Assembly (NCBI GenBank): GCA_963681505.1
Contig: OY811982.1
Span: 5,880,683-5,944,682, forward strand
DNA from: Eunapius fragilis
Taxonomy: Eukaryota; Porifera; Demospongiae; Spongillida; Spongillidae
DNA length: 64,000 bases
Direction: 5' to 3'
The notes below the pieces were generated by a model. It saw nothing but the letters and a program-made list of their open reading frames with translations, had not been told where the DNA came from and did not search any database. Position 1 is the stretch's first letter; the number at the start of each line of letters is the position of its first letter. This document shows positions 9,279-20,884 of this stretch, one piece after another. The translations under genes and the position numbers were made by a program.

Positions 9279-11631
9279 CTAAACACATCTAGTCTTTAGG
9301 ATATGGCTGGCTTCATCCATCTCCTTCTTGCTAAGCGTGTAGTTTCTACCTGTTACTGTTGTTGGATTGACTCGTGTTAAAATGTCTGATGGATCCATAT
9401 CTAAAATATCCTCATGCTTAGGGTAGACAAATGATTTTGCAGGTATGCAAGGGTGGAGGAATGTTATATTGATGGTGCGTCCTTCTTCATCGACTTTCAG
9501 TACACAACCAAGCCAGCATGATCCATCATAGGCTACAGTGACATAACCACTAATGGCCTCAACTGCTATAGAAAGAACAGAATGTGCCAAGGTAACCCTT
9601 TCTCTTCTGGAGTATGGACTATTCAAAAATTGTCTAAGTTCCACAATGTTCTCATCAACTGGCACAACACTATGTAGTTTTTGAGTACCTGGAACTGTTT
9701 TACTCATTTTCAGCCTCTCTTTCAGTAGTTCAGCTTCTTGGACATACTCCTCCAAGGTTGCATAACCAAACTGAATCCCCTTTATGTGAGCAACTGCAAA
9801 GTCATACAGTTGGCGTGCTGTATGTGGCCTTCATAAGGTCGCTGGAGACTGGCTTTGGTTGCTGTTCGCTTCAGAGTCCCTCCAGCACCATCACCGGCAG
9901 ACTTACCGTGGGAAGTAGGTAAAAAGTGCCACTCAGCTTCCACTCCAAAATCTGTATAATGGTGGCATAAATTAGTGAAGTTTTTGCAATTTTTATACTG
10001 CGCAGCGCAGCCGTCCGACATATAGTAGATATTACGTGGTTTGTTGCCTCCAAAGTGTTGTGTTGGAAAGTCCACAAGTTTCCGCTGGAATAAATGAACT
10101 GCAATTGTGTCATGCTGCTTGTTTTCAGATATCACTAAGTAACAAAAGCTTGTGGTAGTTGTATTTAGCTTGTAGTAACATATAAACGTATGAATTGTTG
10201 CAGATTCATTATTCCAGTGAAACGATTGGATTTCATCTTGAACCACAAAACTAAAATTTTCAGAAAAGTCTGCAATCACTAGAACCTCCCCTTCTTGCAG
10301 ACTCTCCTTTTTCTGTTGCATAAATGCAGCTTGCATTTTGGCTGTAAAGTCATGATGAAGCAACTTTCTCAGCTTACAGACAAACGTATCGATGAACTCG
10401 TCAGCTGGAACAACTCTTATTTCTAGAGTAGCACGGTCAGTGGTTGTCCACTGCTGGAACTGCACTGTATCAATTCCATTCTGACCCATGAGATTTTCCA
10501 GCAATGATTTGAGTGGGTCTGTGCCAGGGCATACACTACAACTGCCTAAATAGCAATCTAAATTAGGAGGGTTGCATTGCATTAATGCAAGGCAGTGTCG
10601 ATAATGCTTCAGTTGGCCTCCATTCAATGCTTCAAGTCCACTGCCTGCCATCATCAATTTCACATTTTGATGAACTGTGCAGACACACACAGAATGCGTA
10701 CCACTGGCCCCTGCTAGAACACACTCCTTTGGGCGCAGTTGTGAAAACTTGGTAAAACCAATTTTCTTGTCTGGATTGCATTCTATAAATTCTCTATATG
10801 CTTCCCTGAGGTTGCATAAAACTAGCCTCTTTTGTTTGTGCTCCCTCTTGCCACCAGCACCAACAACAGACAGAAAATCCTTTTTACCTGGCATAACACG
10901 GCTAATGTTATCAGACAGATAAAAGTCCTTAACTGCTTCTTCTGTATCAACAGGAAGTAATCTGTGTCCTTTAGGATTAGGGCTAGAGAGTACACCCTTT
11001 TCTGTGACAAGAGTTTTGGCTTTTCTTGCCAAGTACCTAGAAACTCCAAAAACGTTAGCAATTTTTTTGATGGACCAGCTCTTTGGCAGCACAGTCAAAA
11101 CCCTCAATCTCTCACTTCTTGAAGTTGTTGACTGGAGCTTCTCCTTTAGTTGCTGCACTATCTCCACTGCATCACCCACAGACAGTGCAACTTGCTGTGC
11201 TTCTCCTTCAACTCTTATTCCAGTCTGCTCACTACTATGTGCCTTCTGCTTCTGTGACAAAGAGGTACTAGCAGAATTATCTAAACTATCACTGGATTCC
11301 ACACTTTCGGATGAATATAGAGTTTCCTGGTCTTCAGTATTGCTGCTGTCACCATGCAGCAGGCGTTGCAGCAGTATCCATATACTCAGCTGAAGTAGGC
11401 AGCACAACTAATTTAGTAAGGGCATTGATTTCCTTACGGCAGGCTGAACATATGTACTGGTGGGAGGAAAGTCCAAGTGATGGATGCTGATGTAGAATTG
11501 TTTGAGGAATATGCCTCAAATCCTTCTTTTGAACCTTGGTGTGACGGTTCAATGGATTGCAACAGCATTTTTGAAAAGGTACAGACATGGCGCGCTAGCA
11601 TACAACTGAACCAGATGTCATGCAGTTGCAT
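9279..11631 (-). pseudogene. DDE-like transposase of an unnamed animal family (motifs ADFSENF, SDGCAAQYKN, SHGK)
   Basis: The main frame is 11407-9782 (541 codons). It has an acidic Ser-rich N-terminus and an HTH-like region (SIKKIANVFGVSRYLARKAK). The core follows: VIADFSENFSF, then HWNNESATIH, YYMSDGCAAQYKN, and HFLPTSHGKSAGDGAGG. The spaced acidic residues suggest a DDE-type nuclease core. A -1 shift near 9830 moves the frame to TARQLYDFAVAHIKG, and the C-terminal part (9755-9279, with GYVTVAYDGSCWLGCVLK) continues there. A further shift near 11400 separates an N-terminal Cys block (YICSACRKEI) in 11349-11588. I know this architecture from uncharacterised cnidarian and other invertebrate proteins. 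Its position between long inverted repeats identifies it as the element's own transposase. With two shifts it is probably inactive, unless they are sequence errors. Confidence 0.75.
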
Positions 11632-11639
11632 CGAAACGT

Positions 11640-12592
11640 TTATATATCATTCACATAAAGAACAAAGCCAATTGTAATTTGCAGTGCCGCATGCTTTGTT
11701 GGAGACAATGCTATGCACAACTACAATGGTGTGGCCTCATTATGTGTATGCAGCGCTGTGTTGTGCAAAGAAACGGGCTCATCTTTGTTTACAACCAATT
11801 AAAACAAAGCCAAGCGAGTTTATTTGTGCAGCGCAGCAACGGAGAGCCATTCCACTGTGCGCGTGCGTGTCACAGCAGCATTGTACACACGTAATGGGGA
11901 ACAGGAGCATGCCTATTCGAATCTCTATATAACAAGTACGTGTGATACGCAACATCTAATTTACAACGTGTACGCGTAACCACCTATTTATAAACACTTA
12001 TTGGTTGCTAGGTATGCGTACCTTACCTAGCAACCAATAGGAACGACCACTTCCCACAAAGGTACATAGCAACGCGTACTTAGCATGCCAGCCACAAAAC
12101 CTACAACATGCCTGTACAGGTAATAATGGCATAACATGCAGAAAGAATAAACGCAACGCTATTGTGGTTCACTCTCAAGTGTCATCAAACAGACCGAGAA
12201 CATGTAGTTACAATCTGACATAATAATTCCATGAAATATTTGTATTGCGCGGGCATGTTATAGAGGTTGCGTAGTAACCGTATGTTAGAACAGGTGGTAG
12301 ATTATTTATGCAACATTGGGTAAAACAGTAAAAAAAGAGGTAGACCAACAAATTAACTGTTCATCTGGCAAATGAATAGCGAGACAAACAGACTGGAGAC
12401 GAATAACAGTGAGACGAATAAATAGCCCGTGATTTTTCACGGGAACACGCTAGTCTCTATATAATAAGTACGCGTGATACGCAACATAATAGTTACATCA
12501 GTGCGCGCATTGCGCTTGCGTTGTTAACAACAATGGCCTGAAGCCAGCCATGCGCCACTGAAAAGCGTTTAGACAGCTGTATAAACTTGACT
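11640..12592. promoter_or_regulatory. Upstream region of the transposase, with hairpins and a 34-bp direct repeat pair
   Basis: No coding content. TCTCTATATAA.AAGTACG.. is present at about 11922-11955 and again at 12454-12487. A 15-bp-arm hairpin lies at 12000-12038 (ATTGGTTGCTAGGTA and its complement), and a short hairpin CCCGTGA-TTTT-TCACGGG lies near 12426-12443. This interval lies upstream of the minus-strand transposase, so it would contain its promoter, but no specific promoter element is certain. Confidence 0.4.
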
Positions 12593-13123
12593 GTCAATAC
12601 TGTGAAGTGGAGCTTGTAAACACTGGGGGAGGAATTAAAATAGCTGCTACCTTTCAACAAGATTTTCCCACATCAAGGAATTCTCATCCCAGGAAACCAT
12701 TAACACTAAAGCTAGAGAGTACTACCAACTATCTATGTAAAAAAATTGGTAAGTTTTAGAACATAAAGGTTTCTTGTACTAAAAAACTCATTATAAATTC
12801 ATGAAAAACATATGAACTATTATTCAAATTAATTTAAACACACACTGATTGGATGCAACACCTTAACTTCCATTGGCCTGAATAAAAAACAAATTCACAT
12901 GCACCCCAAAACGTAAGCAATATTCTTGCAAACAAGCAGAGGTTAACCAAATAATTAAATATTCAGACGTTTGTATTTCATAAACTGAATAACTTAAGGT
13001 ATACAAATGTATAACAAATTTGTATGTGTCATATGGGAGAATGAATATGGGAAATGGTACATCAATATGAGAAAGTTGTGCATCTAAGGGGGGGGGGGGT
13101 ACAATTAACTGTGAAATGACCCC
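12593..13123 (-). repeat. Right terminal inverted repeat of the 4.4-kb transposon
   Basis: Reverse complement of 8713-9241. It ends in TGACCCC followed by the ATGC target duplication at 13124-13127. Confidence 0.85.
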
Positions 13124-13128
13124 ATGCT

Positions 13129-13392
13129 ATGTTGGGTGTTGTGCTGCTGACTTGGCGTGCAAATAGATGCTGGCACCAAAGTGATGGTCATTAGGGGAGG
13201 AGTTGGATATATAACCATGTATGGCATGTGAAGGGAGTATCACAAATCTTCTCATAACTAATGAATACTCCAAAATAAACAGCTGCTAAATGTTAGGTGG
13301 CACATTGGTCAAAACAAATGACCAGCAATTGTACGCAATTTGAACGATGAACGCTTGTTATTTTGAGCAGCACTGCATGTGGTCTTAACACC
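13129..13392 (+). repeat. Rearranged recombinase-element copy: 3' flank joined directly to 5' flank
   Basis: 13129-13235 matches 8037-8144 and 13236-13392 matches 6447-6601. The two are joined at GAAGGGAG|TATCACAAATC. In the 6-8 kb copy these segments lie on opposite sides of the recombinase gene. Confidence 0.7.
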
Positions 13393-13921
13393 GCGACCGC
13401 GAGTAAAGTACGTAAAAACGGTGAAAATTTGGGGGAGGTTTAAAACATAAAAGGTCCGCTGATCTTTTTTTTTTCTGAAACAGGATTCTATTACTACAAC
13501 TTATGATACAACATTTGATGTGTTTAGTGAAAGAACCATACATCTGCTGTATGCTATCAACGAGCTGGCAAGTTAACGGTCAACATCAGTGGCATCTGAT
13601 ATTTTGCACATCCAAAATGTTTCAGAAGTACAAAGTGCACGAACAGAATGGCATGTGCTTCTTTCCTAGTCACTGGGACCAGGGGACGGTGGCTGGCTGT
13701 ACACTGTTCCAGTGTTGGCACTCCTTCCCTACAGTCGGTGTACACAATGTCACGAGCCAAGCTATACGGTATAAGCATATTGTTACACAAGTACACCATA
13801 GATAATGATTATAAAAATATTTGCTTTCTCTCTGACTTTCTTTTTAAACTGCTAGTTTTGGGTTTGATTGCCTTATCATGTTCAAAGGGATGTGATAGGC
13901 ATAGTGCAGCTTTGAGATTTC
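13393..13921. other. Unassigned stretch with overlapping short open frames
   Basis: An open frame on plus (13503-13805) and one on minus (13557-13799) overlap. Neither has a recognisable motif, so coding is doubtful. Confidence 0.25.
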
Positions 13922-14535
13922 TCAATGCTTGATCGTGGGATTTTGCTCTACGGATTCTTCAAGGTGTTTTACATACTGCTTTGGTAGATTGCTTCCTCTT
14001 TCTTTTTTAGCTTCATTTTCACTCTCATCATGACCACTACCTCCATTGTTCTCATCTGTGGCCTTCTTCCTACCAAACAACTTGGTAATTTCTGCACATA
14101 TTTCATTTTCACCAGGTATGGTGTAGCGACCAGGGTTAAGCTCCTCCAACATGGCACATGGGCTCATTTTGTCCAAGGAAACACGAGCACCTTGATCTAA
14201 CATCTTCTTGATATCTTCCTGTATGGTTCTAAGTATGCTCGACCATACTGAGCCCCTCGTTGTGGACGCTTTGCCCAACCTTGGTGTTTAAAGTTATGAT
14301 TGTTTTCAGAAATATCCAAATTAGCTGCCAGATTGTATTCTTCCATTTCTGAATGACCATTTCTAATGCTCACACTGTGATTTGTTATGACAATGCTAGC
14401 AAGTCGTACTGCCGTAGCCACCATATCTTGTCATGAAACAAGCTTTCCGTTTCCAGGCCTTTGATTGCGAACACTTCTATGTCTGTTTCGAGCTCCCATA
14501 ATGATCCCAAGACTCACCGACACCTAACAGCATCT

Positions 14536-14555
14536 CCCCCCCCCCCCCCCCCCCC
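14536..14555. repeat. Poly-C tract (20 bp)
   Basis: Uninterrupted C-run within the minus-strand transposase-like gene region. Likely length-unstable. Confidence 0.9.
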
Positions 14556-15612
14556 ACTAGAGGGTCTTTCACCATACCCTGAGAATCCTGCTGGGAGCAA
14601 TTTCATTATCTTCGTTTTCACTATATAGTCCATTTTCATCATCCTCTACTCCTTCATATTGGACTTCTTCAGCTTCCTTTTCATCCTCTTCAACATCAAA
14701 TATATAATCCTCTAGTTCATTTGCATCGACAGACACCTCTTCAGCATTGATATCTGCATCATCATCAAGATCTTGACTGAAGCATTGGAGCTGCATGGCC
14801 TAAATATAAATAGGTTCTAATGTTACACCATCTCCAATGCCAGAGTAGGCAAAACATATTGAAAACAATCTCAGCTGTAGTCAGTTCTTCAATAGATGTC
14901 AATTTCTGAGTTGCCCACTCTCCTTCACACTCCATATAAAACGTATCGTTGCAGCGTGCAAAGTCCCCTTCAGCTTCTTTTACTACCTTTCCAACTGCTG
15001 TACTCATTTTCTGAAGCTTTCCAGAGTAATCAGCTGAACGAATGAATTCTGAATACCTCCCATGTGAGAGCAGCAGCAAGATCTTTTGCTGTTGCAATTG
15101 TTCCTGCTGTGATGTTTTCATAAACTTCATAACGTGTGCAATTCCCTTCGCATAATGGGCATCAATCAAGCCTTTACCATCCTGTGTTTCGGTATGGATA
15201 AAACAGACTATCTTGATTTGGTTGATAGTATTTAGAATTGCAATTAGCAAGAGCAATTCTTTGGCCTGATAGCACCCAGCATTGTCAGATTGCAGAGTCA
15301 CGGTTCTGATATGTGGGAGCTCTACACTTAGTTACTTCAGAAATGCCTCAAGCATTGAAAGAACAGCCAATCCATCCTGTTTGTTGGAACCTTCCAAAAT
15401 TTGGTCACAATAGATTGTATATCTTACAGCACTAAGGTAAGCTGCCATATTAGAACCGGTTTTTAAACGGAAAGTACAAGTCAAATGGTCAAATGCATCG
15501 TCTGGAGGATGTTTTAGCACCACCAAGTGTCACTACTGATGGATGTGCACCATACCATCGTTTTAAAAATTTTCCAGCACCTTTCGTTTTGTAAATCCAC
15601 TCACACCTCTGA

Positions 15613-15633
15613 GGGGGGGGGGGGGGGGGGGGG
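15613..15633. repeat. Poly-G tract (21 bp)
   Basis: Uninterrupted G-run. It lies between coding pieces of the minus-strand gene, possibly inside an intron. Confidence 0.9.
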
Positions 15634-18192
15634 TTCGCGATGAGTGCCAAATTAGAACGGGGGGTGTGTCGAAGCTTTTTCAATAGGTTCAATTGAGCAG
15701 ACAACCAGCAACGCCACCAACATATCTGGAAGTATCCGAAGTGAAGTTCTAAACACACAAAAAAATACATTTACATTCTCTGTCTGCAACTATGTCACTT
15801 TCTGTTAGTTCGAGGGGGAGTGATTTTAAAAAAAACCATGCATTGCAAGAGCTAGCAAAAGCTCCTTTCCCCCATCTTTCTATTCATAACTCATGAGACA
15901 TAGATTTTACGCTTAAAACTTTGTTATAAGTGGTTAACACGGAAGAGCTACTTCAAGTCAAAGAGAGGCTTCGTGACCTCCATTGAAGATTACCGGAAGT
16001 AAGTACTAAATGAGCCATAGCTTGCATGGTGGAAATTGGCATCGCTAAGTTACGGTTATAACACAAATCTACACAAGAAAGAATGAGTTTCAAATCCCTA
16101 CCTCTTCTACAACCTCCTGAGAATCGCTGGAATTCAGCAAAAAAAAACTTGTTTACCTGTACTTGGTTAAATTATTGTAATAAATATTTATTGGAAAATT
16201 ATTGATAGATGCGCGTATATCGGGTACACAATCGGCTATGATTTTAATGGCGTTCAGATCAGTGGTGACGTGCCCTGGGTACTGCAGTTTGGCCGTACAT
16301 TTATCAAATGCTAGGCCTACTTTCTTTGACCTCATGAACGGGTTGGTTCTGTGGAGCGATATCGTTTACATACATACATACATCGTGGCATTTTTATTAT
16401 TAACTGGGATAGGTGCTTTCCCTTTTGCTGCCAGCCATTTCTTCCTTGCTTGGCCTCCAAGAAATAAGAGGTTTACTAACTAGCTTTCATACGTACGTGA
16501 AGAAAAATTAACTACTTAGGGGCGTAGTTCACTAAAGGGTATTATCAACTGTGGTTATAGGCTGCGGTTATTCTGACCGCCCCCCCCCCTCCCCCCCGTG
16601 TTCCAATAAGGCCAACCTGTTCTAATATAGCAGTTTACCTTACCCGTGGTACTTGTAACTCCATGACTGTTCTTCATACTTGAAGTATAAACATAAACAC
16701 CCATGCCAACCAATTCCTCGTTTTGCAAAGTGCTGCTGAGATGTTTTACGAGATGACATTGCTTCAAATATCATTTTCCAATCCGACACAACAAGCGCTT
16801 CAGAACTTCTCTTGTTTTCAAGGTACTTCTTTTCCATGTCTTTGATAATTTTCTCCAAATGTACTTGTTGGTTGGTGACACGGACTCTGTGCCCTCGATA
16901 CAGTTCTAATTTACAAGAAGCATTCTTTATTATTTGGAAAGCATCATTCACAATAACTTCTGAAATACTTGCATGAGGAACTTGGCAAGCAGATGCAACT
17001 GATTCCTGAAGCTCAGATATACAAAAATTAACAGAATTGCACCCATTACATCTCTCTATACGAGCTGATACACTCAAGTCAGGTTTACAAAGACCATAAA
17101 CAATCCCATGTGTCCCAACCTCATCTCCCTTTGTCAAACATGAGAATCATAATGCTGTATCAAGAAGATGCACATTATGGCAATGTAGTTTGTCAACATA
17201 GGCCTCTTTTCTGCATCAACAATGTCATCTACAATTCTTTGCAACAAGGTAACTTGGTCATTCACAAAACCCCCTGAAACATAGTCAACAGCACAAAGTT
17301 GAATCTTCTCCCCACCAGCTGTTATTTTACCCAGTATCTCATAGAACTTTCCACGGGAAATTGATTGACACGAGTCACCACCAGCAGAGTTTGTGCCCCT
17401 TTCAGAGCACAATGCCATGCAATTTTCATACATGTGTTTGGGTGAGTTGCAGGGTGTCAGAGAAGGTAAGATGATGTCTTCATCACTAAGTTTTATTTGC
17501 TTTGTCCCCCAAGATATTGGAATAACATTGCCCTAGGATAGAATGAACATCATATTTTTTCATCAAATCGGGATCTTGTGATAGGAGGGATGAACAAAGA
17601 CTTTCCAGCTTCCATCATTCTGAAGCCTGTCAGTGCTTGATCTAATGAAGAACCACCTAGTGTGAAAAACACCTTCCCTCTTCAAAGATTCTGTGCAATG
17701 ACCAGGAAGTCTCTTCACTAATATTGAATGAGCAGCACGTGCCTGAATAGAGCGCTTCTTACCGGTATTCATGATCATGATGGTGTTGTCAGTAACTTAT
17801 TTTTCATCGTTTTTAGTAATTGAACTTGAAAGTCTGGTGGCAACTTCTTTAGCAGGGAGTCAGAATTTGCTGGATACAAAATTCAGACATCTAACTGTTG
17901 CTGTAGAATGCTTTGAATAATAGCACTCCATCCTGTACCACCTGATTCAATTAGCAACACATCACCTGTCCTCAAATCTTCATTAGGCAGCTTCATCTTG
18001 GTCGCTTGGCTCCATCCAAATGCTTGCCATAGATCATTCACTATTTCTACCTGTTTGATCGTCGGCTCCGCCACAATGGTTCCCTCTTCTTGCTCTGTTG
18101 TCTTTGCTATCTCAATTCTAGCCAGTTTCGCTACTTCTATTCGTTCGCTGCCAGACGATAATCGCTTCGGACCTCATTGCCCAGTACTCTGA

Positions 18193-18629
18193 GCAAGTGC
18201 CAGTCTAGGCTCTATACCATCGCAAGCATACCCGCAACTTTTGCATGCGCTGTCACACAATGGACATGATCCAACTTTGCATTTGCAACCATGTGGCGCT
18301 TCAGAATCCATTATGCAAGTGAGATTATTTATTGCCAGTTAGTTAACTGCAGTAATCGCCTGGTCCCATAAGCACGATTCTTTGGCAAATAGCCATTTGT
18401 TTGAAGGATAAAAACGTAATTTTTACTTCTAGCGCAAGTATGTGATCTGGTGTGGTGTTAATACTCGTATTAGCATTCAAAATCCACTTTGTTAAGTTTA
18501 GTGGACCACTTCTCTCTGTGAAGTGACAAGGAAAACTTGAATTGACATAAACGTACACATACATGTAGTTAAATATTAAAAAATGATAAGTTTCCTTTCA
18601 GCCAGACACCTTTTTATAAATCCATAACC
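18193..18629. other. Stretch upstream of the minus-strand gene
   Basis: A short Cys-rich peptide can be read on minus near 18320-18210 (with HKCKVGSCPLC-like spacing). It may be an N-terminal zinc-finger part of the downstream gene, but the frame is short. Nothing else is recognised. Confidence 0.25.
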
Positions 18630-19108
18630 TTCCATTCCTATCCCACCAACCAACATTCTCATAGAGAGGTTTTCACTACTAGTTAAAGGAATCCTGTAGC
18701 TATTGATATGATGATTTGTATTTAACATGTTTCAAAAGTTGCAGCTGTGAAAACTAATTGCATTTTTCCCAAGTAGTTATGCTTCAATGTATTCAGCAGA
18801 TAAACTATATGCACGACTGAACAGAAAGCATAGCATACATTGGGCAGGAAAATGTGCAAGTACATTTCACTGCTAATCATAGAAGACTGATTAGCAGTTC
18901 TATATCTTTATTATCTTAGGGGGTGAATTTGCATAGTGCAGGCTATATGGCTTATATGTGTAATAGAAGAATTTAAATTGGCCTAATTTTTAATGGGCTA
19001 TTATTATGCATTAACTGAATAACGCTGAGAGATGCATATCTACACCGTCAAAGATGTGTTCAATATTACCAAAGCATTCTTCCAGAACCTTTGATAGAAT
19101 CATAATAT
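18630..19108. repeat. Dispersed repeat R, copy 2
   Basis: Starts with a degraded snapback-MITE end (CCAACATTCTCATAGAGAGG). It shares its last 300 bp almost fully with 20106-20407, including GCATAGTGCAGGCTATATGG and GATAGAATCATAATATCA. Confidence 0.75.
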
Positions 19109-19112
19109 CACA

Positions 19113-19391
19113 TATAATAAAAACATTCTCTATGAGAAAGTTGGTGGCATATAGGATTGGAATAATGGTGTAAAAAGGAAGGAAACAAGGGCCTAATAAG
19201 AAGGGGAAATGTATAATAGTCCTATATTTCGCCCATTTGTAGGACATTATGTTTGTGTGCGAAATATAGGACTATTATACAATTCCCCTTCTTATTAGAC
19301 CCTGGTTTCTTTCCTTTTTACACCAATATTGCCTTCTTATGCCAATCCTATATGCCACCAACGTTCTCATAGAGAATGTTTTTTTTACTTG
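19113..19391. mobile_element. Snapback MITE (family A)
   Basis: The two halves are reverse complements: ACATTCTCTATGAGAAAGTT at 19123 onward, and AACGTTCTCATAGAGAATGT near 19360-19380. Internal blocks GGAAACAAGG and CTATATTTCGC are also mirrored around a short loop near 19230-19250. It follows directly on repeat R copy 2. Confidence 0.75.
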
Positions 19392-20105
19392 ATTCATCTG
19401 TTTTTTAATTTCTGATAAGAACATTGTGTTCAATTGGGCTGCAAGAATATTTAGTTGCAGCAGACCCTCCCCAAATGGTGTGCAATTGTGGAGGTGGAAG
19501 TGGGGTTGCATGCATGTAGTGGTGGAGCAGGAGGGGTATACTGTGTGGAGGGAGGGTTCTAGAGAGGCAGTGTCTCGATGCAGAAGTGCAGCATCCAAGG
19601 AAATGGGGGTACCCTGCTGAGGAGGAGCAAGGGGCCTTGTAGTGGTGTGGATGTCCCAACATGAAGGGAACTTGATGAAGCTAGCAGCTGGGTGTCCACT
19701 GGTGGAAGTCCAATGGACATTATTACAGTACAGCTTGCAGAGCTTTTTTAAGCACCACCATTATATTCCTGTGTTCATACAGGGAGTAGCTATAGGAAAT
19801 GATTGCAGTCATTTAAAAACATTTCTTTTACCTACGTTACATTTTAGCCACAGGTATATGTAACTCAAATAGCAGTGTAATTAATTTCACCAGCATGCAC
19901 ACCAGGTGTTAACAAGGCATGCACACTAAGTGTTAACAAGGCATGCACAGGCCTGCATGCGAAGCCTTACACATACATCAGATAATGAACCTCCCTTACT
20001 ACAACCATAGATTATTTAGTGAGGGATTTGAAGCACTTGACGTGAGAGCATACACTTCTACACTCTGTGATATGGTAAGAACTATTCCTTGCGCAATCCA
20101 CATCC
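19392..20105. other. Non-coding stretch with a short tandem repeat
   Basis: GGCATGCACAC..AGTGTTAACAA is repeated about twice at 19892-19945. Open frames here have no recognised motif. Confidence 0.35.
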
Positions 20106-20407
20106 ATGTGGACTTGAAACGAATTATGCACGAGAGAACAGAAAGCATAGCATAAATCAGGCAGGAAAATGTGCAAGTACATTTTACTGCTAATCATAGA
20201 GGACTGATTAGCAGTTTATCTTGGGGAGTGCATTTGCATAGTGCAGGCTATATGGCTTATACGTGTAATAGAAGAATTTAAATTGGCCTAACTATTATTA
20301 TGCATTAACTGAATAACGCTGAGAGATGCATATCTGCACCGTCAAAGATGTGTTCAATATTACCAAAGCATTCTTCCAGAACCTTTGATAGAATCATAAT
20401 ATCATAA
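20106..20407. repeat. Dispersed repeat R, copy 3
   Basis: Close copy of 18810-19108, ending at the same point (AATCATAATATCA). Confidence 0.75.
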
Positions 20408-20884
20408 TACCAATTTCAGATGTTCAGGCTTTTAATATATTTAACCCATTTCCTGCATCTACCATTGCTCTGCCACCTCACTAAGTTAATTTTGGACAAC
20501 TGTATTTTCTTGTACATGGTTAATTGTTAAATATTTATTAAGCACCGAACATCTGATGACATCCAGGACAATAGACAATAGGAAAGATGTTATGCTTTGA
20601 AGCACAAGGACAACATCATTTGTATGTTAGACAGGAAGAGGAGGAGGTACTGTAGGAGACAAAATAAATGTAATTATGAAGAACTGGTGTGGTATTGGTT
20701 TGGACCCATTTCGCCCCGCTAGCAGTGCGCACACCAACAAAGGAATAATCAGGCAGAACTTGATAGTCTGAATATACACGCACAACACTGCATGTACTCA
20801 ATTCAACAATCATTCGCCCCAACTCTGCACAACCATGAAAAACCAACTCAACTATCTTAATAGTTCCTTTTATTGGCCTTGAAT
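20408..20884. other. Unassigned stretch downstream of the gypsy pol fragment
   Basis: No clear coding content. It lies on the 3' side of the minus-strand gypsy pol and could include LTR sequence, but no LTR pair is visible. Confidence 0.25.

Larger units (their letters stand above)
8713..13123. mobile_element. 4.4-kb DNA transposon with inverted repeats of about 520 bp and ATGC target duplication
   Basis: The left end 8713-9241 is the reverse complement of 12593-13123 over about 520 bp with small indels. Both ends contain a C/G tract next to TACAATTAACTGTGAA. The outermost bases read GGGTCAATTCACAG and GGGGTCATTTCACAG. ATGC at 8709-8712 and 13124-13127 is a plausible 4-bp target duplication. 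The element carries one minus-strand transposase gene (9279-11631). A 4-bp duplication fits the Sola superfamily, but I cannot confirm this assignment. The insertion lies in a copy of the recombinase 3' flank (13129 onward). Confidence 0.85.
13922..18180 (-). pseudogene. Multi-part transposase-like gene of an unnamed animal family (motifs LQSDNAGCYQ and ETQDGKGLIDAH)
   Basis: Read on minus from 18180, fragments follow in consistent order. First come 18110-17883 and 17778-17563, then 17433-17134 (Cys-containing). Next is 17137-16640, with SDWKMIFEAMSSRKTSQQHFAKRGIGWHG split across its C-terminal half, and 15526-15332 (NKQDGLAVLSMLEAFL). Then 15301-14765 has LQSDNAGCYQAKELL and TETQDGKGLIDAHYAKGIAH. 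An acidic stretch (14796-14569) and the C-terminus (14424-13922, with HQGWAKRPQRGAQYG and YTIPGENEI) end the gene. Asp in SDNAG and the ETQDGK block look like the catalytic core of a DDE-type enzyme; this is inference. An in-frame TAA at 15332-15334 and shifts near 14260 break it. Gaps such as 15770-16555 may be introns. I know the family only as uncharacterised proteins in invertebrates. Confidence 0.6.
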
